NCBI RefSeq assembly: GCF_001557325.1
Contig: NZ_LSJS01000321.1
Span: 1 to 19,043 of the forward strand
Length of the DNA: 19,043 nucleotides
Direction of reading: 5' to 3'
Source of the DNA: Erythrobacter donghaensis
GTDB taxonomy: Bacteria > Pseudomonadota > Alphaproteobacteria > Sphingomonadales > Sphingomonadaceae
Shown: positions 15,560 to 19,043 of the stretch, in pieces
Position numbering within the stretch: position 1 is the stretch's first letter
Layout of the letters: each line of letters opens with the position of its first letter
Translations under genes and position numbers: made by a program
The notes under the pieces: generated by a model
The model's input: the letters and a program-made list of their open reading frames with translations, nothing else
What the model was told of the DNA's origin: nothing
Databases searched by the model: none

Positions 15560-15655
15560 AGCGGGGCAAAGCCGACATGCCGCTTTCGGGATCGCACGTA
15601 AGCCCGGCGCATGGCAGCTGGTGGGTGGAATTCGGAAGCGCGGCTTTTTGGCGAT
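15560..15655. repeat. Degenerate intergenic repeat, copy 2
   Basis: The second copy of the repeat at 13064-13175, in the same orientation, about 80 bp after the SDR stop. The best block begins AAAGCCGACATGCCGCTTTC at 15568. It is intergenic and has no coding frame that would explain the conservation. Confidence 0.6.
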
Positions 15656-15656
15656 C

Positions 15657-15899
15657 TTATACAACACGCCCCTTGATCATTCCGCGGCCCTTGAACCCTA
15701 TTGTGATGCCCTTTTCGCACATCGCGTCGCCCAGTGGGCCGCTGAGGCACAGCACATGCATTAGCGCGGGTTCAATCCAGATGTCTGCCCCCAGTGCCGC
15801 CGCCTGATCAAAGCATACATCAAGGTCATGGATAATCGGATCGAGCGCCCAGACTTTTGGAATGAATGTTTCATCAAGCCCCTTTCGATTGATCGGACA
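15657..15899 (-). pseudogene. Start-less open frame, possibly the remnant of a glycosyltransferase-like gene
   Basis: Between a TAG at 15902-15900 and a TAA at 15659-15657 the minus strand has 80 open codons with a protein-like composition but no ATG or GTG near the start. It reads DETFIPKVWALDPIIHDLDVCFDQ, then AAALGADIWIEPALMHV and a tail ending KGRGMIKGRVV. The DLDVCF...LGADIWIEP...H pattern recalls the acidic motif of GT2-type glycosyltransferases, which is a weak match. It is probably a 3' fragment of a gene whose beginning was lost. It lies next to the fragmented S41 gene, so this whole stretch seems to be gene debris. Confidence 0.35.
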
Positions 15900-15984
15900 C
15901 TAAGGCTTCTTTCACATTGCCGAAGCTTAATCCGAACCACTCGCCCTTGACCGGGGTTTCCCTGTCCGCCTCCAGGTACCGCAC
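15874..15984 (-). pseudogene. Unidentified C-terminal gene fragment fused to the S41 remnant
   Basis: Directly after the S41-like reading breaks off, another frame continues as VRYLEADRETPVKGEWFG, then LSFGNVKEALVSDQSKGA and a TGA at 15876-15874. Its composition is protein-like but does not resemble the usual S41 C-terminus. It looks like the tail of a different gene joined by deletion or insertion. The family is not recognised. Confidence 0.3.
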
Positions 15985-16604
15985 CGGGTAAATGTATCGA
16001 CCGCATCTAGGCATGCGCTGACGCAGCCGCCAACAACGATGACGTAAACTGGCGGCAGAGCACGGGGTGTAGTAGGCTTCGCTTCGGCGAGTAGCTCCTT
16101 ACCAAATGATTGCTTGTAAAACGTCTCGCCGGCCGCGCGCGCAGCACTCATAGAGGCGTGCAGATCGTCCGCCCATTCAGCAATTTCGGGCAGACCACGC
16201 TCGCGCAGGTTTGCACCCAATCCGCTGAAATGGGTAACATTTCCCTCATCGGCGAGATACCAGATCTCCGTCTCTCGGAAGTATTCGGCCATTGCCCATT
16301 CGACAGCGTCTTTGCCCCACAGTTTTTCGGCGATCCTGCGAGACCAGCTTGAACTTCCACCCTTGTTGCCGCGAAGGTCGAGAACGATTGCGCGGTCATT
16401 GCGAATGCCATCGCCGAGCGCTTCTAGATCGGCGAAAATCTCGTCGTAGGTGACGATGCCATCGGGCCCGGGCGAGAAGCTCGACAGGGTAATTCAGCGA
16501 AGCCCGTCTTTTGATTGCGTCATGCCGAGAGGGTCGGGCTGAGCAGCCTCTATCCGCGCAACGAACTCTTCCACTTACGGGCGGCTCCAAGTGAGGCGCA
16601 CGTC
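15985..16604 (-). pseudogene. S41-family peptidase remnant
   Basis: One minus-strand frame reads GPDGIVTYDEIFADLEALGD, then AIVLDLRGNKGGSSSW, WGKDAVEWAMAEYF and finally YVIVVGGCVSACLDAVDTFTR. AIVLDLRGNxGG and the nucleophile segment CVSACLD are hallmarks of S41 (C-terminal-processing-like) peptidases. In-frame stops occur at 16496-16494 (probably a former Trp before ITLSSFS) and 16577-16575, and an earlier one at 16607-16605. The N-terminal half is absent, because the LysR gene ends at 16614, and the C-terminus breaks at about 15985. The gene is certainly dead. Members of this family are usually exported, in line with the other hydrolases nearby. Confidence 0.85.
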
Positions 16605-16613
16605 TCAAAGGCT

Positions 16614-17474
16614 TCATGCATGAGAAGCACTGCCTGACCTCATGTCCGCCAGACACGATACCACGAGCTCCGCTAGCTTGGAGCGTGGGCGGTGGGCTCG
16701 GCGGAGCCTCAGGACAACGGGTGGAAGCGGGCCAAGCCCCTCGTCCGGACCAAGAATGCGCATCCCGGGCAGGAGGGCGCATTCCGGGATCAGTCCGACA
16801 ACGCCGCCTGCCAGCACGGCCGCCCTCACCACCGGATGGCTGCCGATGATCGCGAGGCGGTAGGATCGTTCCGACGCTGCCAAGTGCTCGAGTGCGGCCC
16901 GCCTGAAAGTGCATCCTTCGGTATCGACAGCAAGCGGCAACTGATCGCAAGACTGGGGGTCGAAGTGCGCTCCGCATACCCAGAGCGCGCGTTCTCGCCG
17001 GATCTCGTCGCCCCTGTCATCGCCAACCTGCTGCTCGGTCACTACGGCAAGATCCAGGGCGTTTTCGTCAAGCCGACGTGTCAGCTGGTGCGAGGGTTCG
17101 CAGGTCACTCTCAGCGCGACCTGCAGTTCGGCTTCGGCCATCTGGGCGACAAGCGCCGGGAGCAGGGACGCGACATATTCCTCCGGGATGCCGAATGAGA
17201 CGGTCTCGGTGGTTCCGGCCTCGACAAGCGCCTCGAGCGCGTCCTGGTGACAGTTCAATATCCGCCGCGCATGGATCAGCATGACCTCGCCGCGCTGGGT
17301 CAGCTTTACGCCATGGGCTGACCGTTCGAACAGCGCGCCTCCCACCTGATCTTCAAGCCGCCGGATCTGCATGCTGACTGCCGATGGCGTGCGGCCGATG
17401 ATTTCGCTGGCAGCCGTGAAGCTGCCGGCATCCGAAATGGTCACGAAGCTTCGGAGCAGGTCATGATCGAGCAC
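16614..17474 (-). CDS. LysR-family transcriptional regulator
   Basis: A complete 286-residue LysR-type regulator. The helix-turn-helix (about 1-60) shows LLRSFVTISDAGSFTAASEII, then GRTPSAVSMQIRRLEDQVGG and LFERSAHGVKLTQRGE. The effector domain (about 88-280) includes TVSFGIPEEYVASLLPALV and GVVGLIPECALLPGMRILG. It is divergent from the GNAT/transporter genes across a 139-bp gap. The gap holds a small T-N11-A type dyad, TTCA-N7-TGAA (17480-17494), right in front of its start, a plausible LysR box. It is therefore the likely regulator of the GNAT gene and perhaps of the transporter. Its 3' end abuts the S41 remnant. Confidence 0.92.
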   Translation of the reverse strand: MLDHDLLRSFVTISDAGSFTAASEIIGRTPSAVSMQIRRLEDQVGGALFERSAHGVKLTQRGEVMLIHARRILNCHQDALEALVEAGTTETVSFGIPEEYVASLLPALVAQMAEAELQVALRVTCEPSHQLTRRLDENALDLAVVTEQQVGDDRGDEIRRERALWVCGAHFDPQSCDQLPLAVDTEGCTFRRAALEHLAASERSYRLAIIGSHPVVRAAVLAGGVVGLIPECALLPGMRILGPDEGLGPLPPVVLRLRRAHRPRSKLAELVVSCLADMRSGSASHA

Positions 17475-17613
17475 GGGGCTTCAATTTCCCTGAACAACGA
17501 TTTCAGCCCTTTTGGCTGGGGACTGTCGCCTCGCTGGAATAATGGCCCGCGCCGAAACCACCAAGCGAAATTCATCAGCCGGATCTGAGTGTAGTCCGGC
17601 GGCAGGAGGTCCC

Positions 17614-18159
17614 GTGCGACTAGAATTACTGTTCCGGCCAGCCAGGTCGGCCGACATCGATGATCTGCTTGATCTGCAGCAGCGGGCGATGCGTGCACTG
17701 GCTGCGTCCGCTTATCCTGCGGCTCAGATCGAGGCGTTTGCGGCCCATCTTTCCGCCAGCACCAACGCGCTGGTTTCCGCCGGGCGGCTTCACCTGGCCG
17801 AGCGCGACGGGGAGATTGTTGCCTGCGGCGGTTGGACGACGGATCACGGCGAGGTGGGCCTGCGCACCGAGGCCGCGCCCGGCGAACACCGTCTGGCGGT
17901 CATCCGCAGTCTCTACACTGCGCCCGACTGCGTCCGGCAAGGCATCGGTCGGGCGATGCTGCATCACCTGGAAGGGCACGCGATGCACGCCGGGAAATGC
18001 AGCTTCGAACTGGCTGCAACCTTGAATGCGGTGCCGATGTACCAGGCCTGCGGATATGCCGCCATCCGGCCTTTCCTGCTTCCCTTGCCGGATGCGGCCC
18101 CGCTCTCGGGCATGTTGATGGCCAAGCCCGCCGCCGGTCAGGCCACAGCGGCCGCCTGA
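17614..18159 (+). CDS. GNAT-family N-acetyltransferase
   Basis: A 181-residue acetyltransferase if started at GTG 17614, which has a strong AGGAGGT (17604-17610) but short spacing; an ATG at 17542 is an alternative. The fold is visible as LLFRPARSADIDDLLDLQQRAM (5-26), the strand DGEIVACGGW (65-74), and the acetyl-CoA loop VRQGIGRAMLHHLEGHA (107-123) with its RQGIGR signature, ending MYQACGYAAIRPF. It transfers an acetyl group from acetyl-CoA to an amine; the substrate is unknown. A GCCGGA/TCCGGC hairpin (17578-17600) sits just before the ribosome-binding site. The gene lies between a divergent LysR regulator and a sodium symporter, so an amino-acid or amine substrate is a reasonable guess. 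Confidence 0.88.
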   Translation: MRLELLFRPARSADIDDLLDLQQRAMRALAASAYPAAQIEAFAAHLSASTNALVSAGRLHLAERDGEIVACGGWTTDHGEVGLRTEAAPGEHRLAVIRSLYTAPDCVRQGIGRAMLHHLEGHAMHAGKCSFELAATLNAVPMYQACGYAAIRPFLLPLPDAAPLSGMLMAKPAAGQATAAA

Positions 18160-18235
18160 GTTTTCCATCCCCCACCGCCGCGATCGCACCGCACCTGCGG
18201 CGACGCAAGCGCGCGCACCAAGTCTGGAGAATACC

Positions 18236-19043
18236 ATGTCGACCAATGCCGTAATCACGCTCGATGCGTTACCGCCAACGACCCATACCAAGCCGATCTC
18301 TAGCCAGAAATGGTCTTCGCATTTTGCCTTTGTGATGGCGGCGGTCGGCTCGGCCGTGGGCCTCGGCAACATCTGGAAGTTCCCATACATGACAGGAACC
18401 AGCGGAGGTGGTGCATTCGTGCTCGTCTACCTGGCCTGCGTGGCGATGATCGGTCTTCCCATCCTGATCGCGGAAGTCACGATTGGCCGGGCTGGCGGGG
18501 CGAGCCCGATGGGCGCGCTGCGAAACCTTGCAGCGAAGTACCGGGCAAGCAGACACTGGCAGATTGTCGGCCTGGTAGGCGCTTTGACCGCGCTGCTGGT
18601 GCTCAGTTTCTACAGCGTGGTGGCCGGATGGGCTCTAGCCTATGTCCCGGTTGCCGCGACCGGCAAGCTCGCGGGCATCTCAGGTGCCGCCAGTGAGACG
18701 ATCTTCAACACCATCCTTGCCGATCCGGTGGGCCAGATCGGGTGGCATACAGCCTTCATGGCGACGACCGTCCTGATCGTATCGAGAGGGATCGGCGGTG
18801 GCATCGAGCGTGCGGTGACCTGGCTCATGCCGATGCTTGCTGTGCTGCTGGTGCTGTTGGTTGCCTATGCGGCGGCGCAAGGCGCCTTTCTCGATGGAGC
18901 GGCTTTTCTGTTTGCTCCCGATTTCTCGGCGCTGGGAACCGAAGCCGTGCTGAGTGCGGCGGGTCATGCCTTCTTCACGTTGTCAGTCGGGCTCGGGGCG
19001 ATGATCGCCTATGGCGGGTATCTGCCGGAAGGCGTCTCGATCC
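18236..19043 (+). CDS. Neurotransmitter:sodium symporter (NSS/SNF) family transporter, 3' end beyond the window
   Basis: An open frame from ATG 18236 (GGAG upstream) continues without a stop to the window end, giving 269 residues of about 440-450 usual for the family. The signature GSAVGLGNIWKFPYMTGTSG, then GGAF (38-61), holds the unwound TM1 region that binds sodium and the amino acid in LeuT-like carriers. Five to six further hydrophobic helices follow, including FVLVYLACVAMIGLPILIAEV and LTALLVLSFYSVVAGWALAY. FFTLSVGLGAMIAYGGYLPE matches the TM6 region. Members import amino acids or related amines with sodium. It follows the GNAT gene by 76 bp on the same strand and may be in its transcript. 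Confidence 0.95.
   Translation, partial: MSTNAVITLDALPPTTHTKPISSQKWSSHFAFVMAAVGSAVGLGNIWKFPYMTGTSGGGAFVLVYLACVAMIGLPILIAEVTIGRAGGASPMGALRNLAAKYRASRHWQIVGLVGALTALLVLSFYSVVAGWALAYVPVAATGKLAGISGAASETIFNTILADPVGQIGWHTAFMATTVLIVSRGIGGGIERAVTWLMPMLAVLLVLLVAYAAAQGAFLDGAAFLFAPDFSALGTEAVLSAAGHAFFTLSVGLGAMIAYGGYLPEGVSI

Noticed and set aside
15761..16006. 81-codon minus-strand frame through the debris region
   Set aside because: It runs across the junction of other, more protein-like fragments and shows no motif.
7781..19043. Second attachment site (repeat of the tRNA 3' end)
   Set aside because: No convincing copy of the T-arm/acceptor sequence was seen by eye in the rest of the window.
1..19043. 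CRISPR array or full insertion sequence
   Set aside because: No regularly spaced identical repeats with unique spacers, and no transposase with flanking terminal inverted repeats, were found.

Overview
The window looks like a chromosomal segment of a high-GC alphaproteobacterium, most likely a sphingomonad of the Erythrobacteraceae type (Erythrobacter/Porphyrobacter-like). This rests on the GC-rich codon usage, a sphingomonad-style porin, an ECF sigma/anti-sigma pair with a divergent subtilase, and a tRNA-Gly(CCC) hosting a P4-type integrase. The taxonomic call is inference, not a database result.

The left part (1-7529) looks like orderly host chromosome and is mostly about the cell envelope. 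An exported S8 protease carries 17 tandem Gly-Gly-Asp-Asp-x repeats (minus strand). It faces an ECF sigma factor and its membrane anti-sigma factor (plus strand), with an inverted ACGAAAC repeat between them. A strong two-way terminator separates this unit from a frameshifted porin and a short probable membrane protein (minus strand). Divergent from these is a tight three-gene unit: an outer-membrane beta-barrel protein, a 7-TM protein of the transglutaminase-associated family but without the transglutaminase domain, and an ATP-grasp alpha-L-glutamate-ligase-like enzyme. This three-gene unit is the best candidate here for a poorly described system, probably an envelope-linked peptide or amide-ligation pathway.

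The middle (7707-8962) is a typical island entry point. A tRNA-Gly(CCC) is followed by repeat-rich DNA and a P4-family tyrosine integrase that is doubly broken: a frameshift near the N-terminus, and loss of the C-terminus with its catalytic His-Arg-Tyr residues.

The right part (about 8963-19043) is accessory-looking. It starts with an operator-like double palindrome and a same-strand run of four exported hydrolase-type genes: a Ser hydrolase, a two-lobed retropepsin-like protease, a proline-iminopeptidase-like S33 enzyme, and a TraB/TIKI-like lipoprotein gene broken by two in-frame stops. Next come a LysR regulator divergent from an NTF2-like/SDR pair with an inverted-repeat operator candidate, a decayed S41 peptidase fused to unidentified gene debris, and a second LysR regulator divergent from a GNAT acetyltransferase. 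The window ends inside a neurotransmitter:sodium-symporter-family transporter. Two copies of a degenerate intergenic repeat lie at the ends of the hydrolase and SDR blocks. Several genes are broken (porin, integrase, TraB-like, S41), which suggests gene loss around an old integration hotspot. The two single-base frameshifts could also be sequencing errors.
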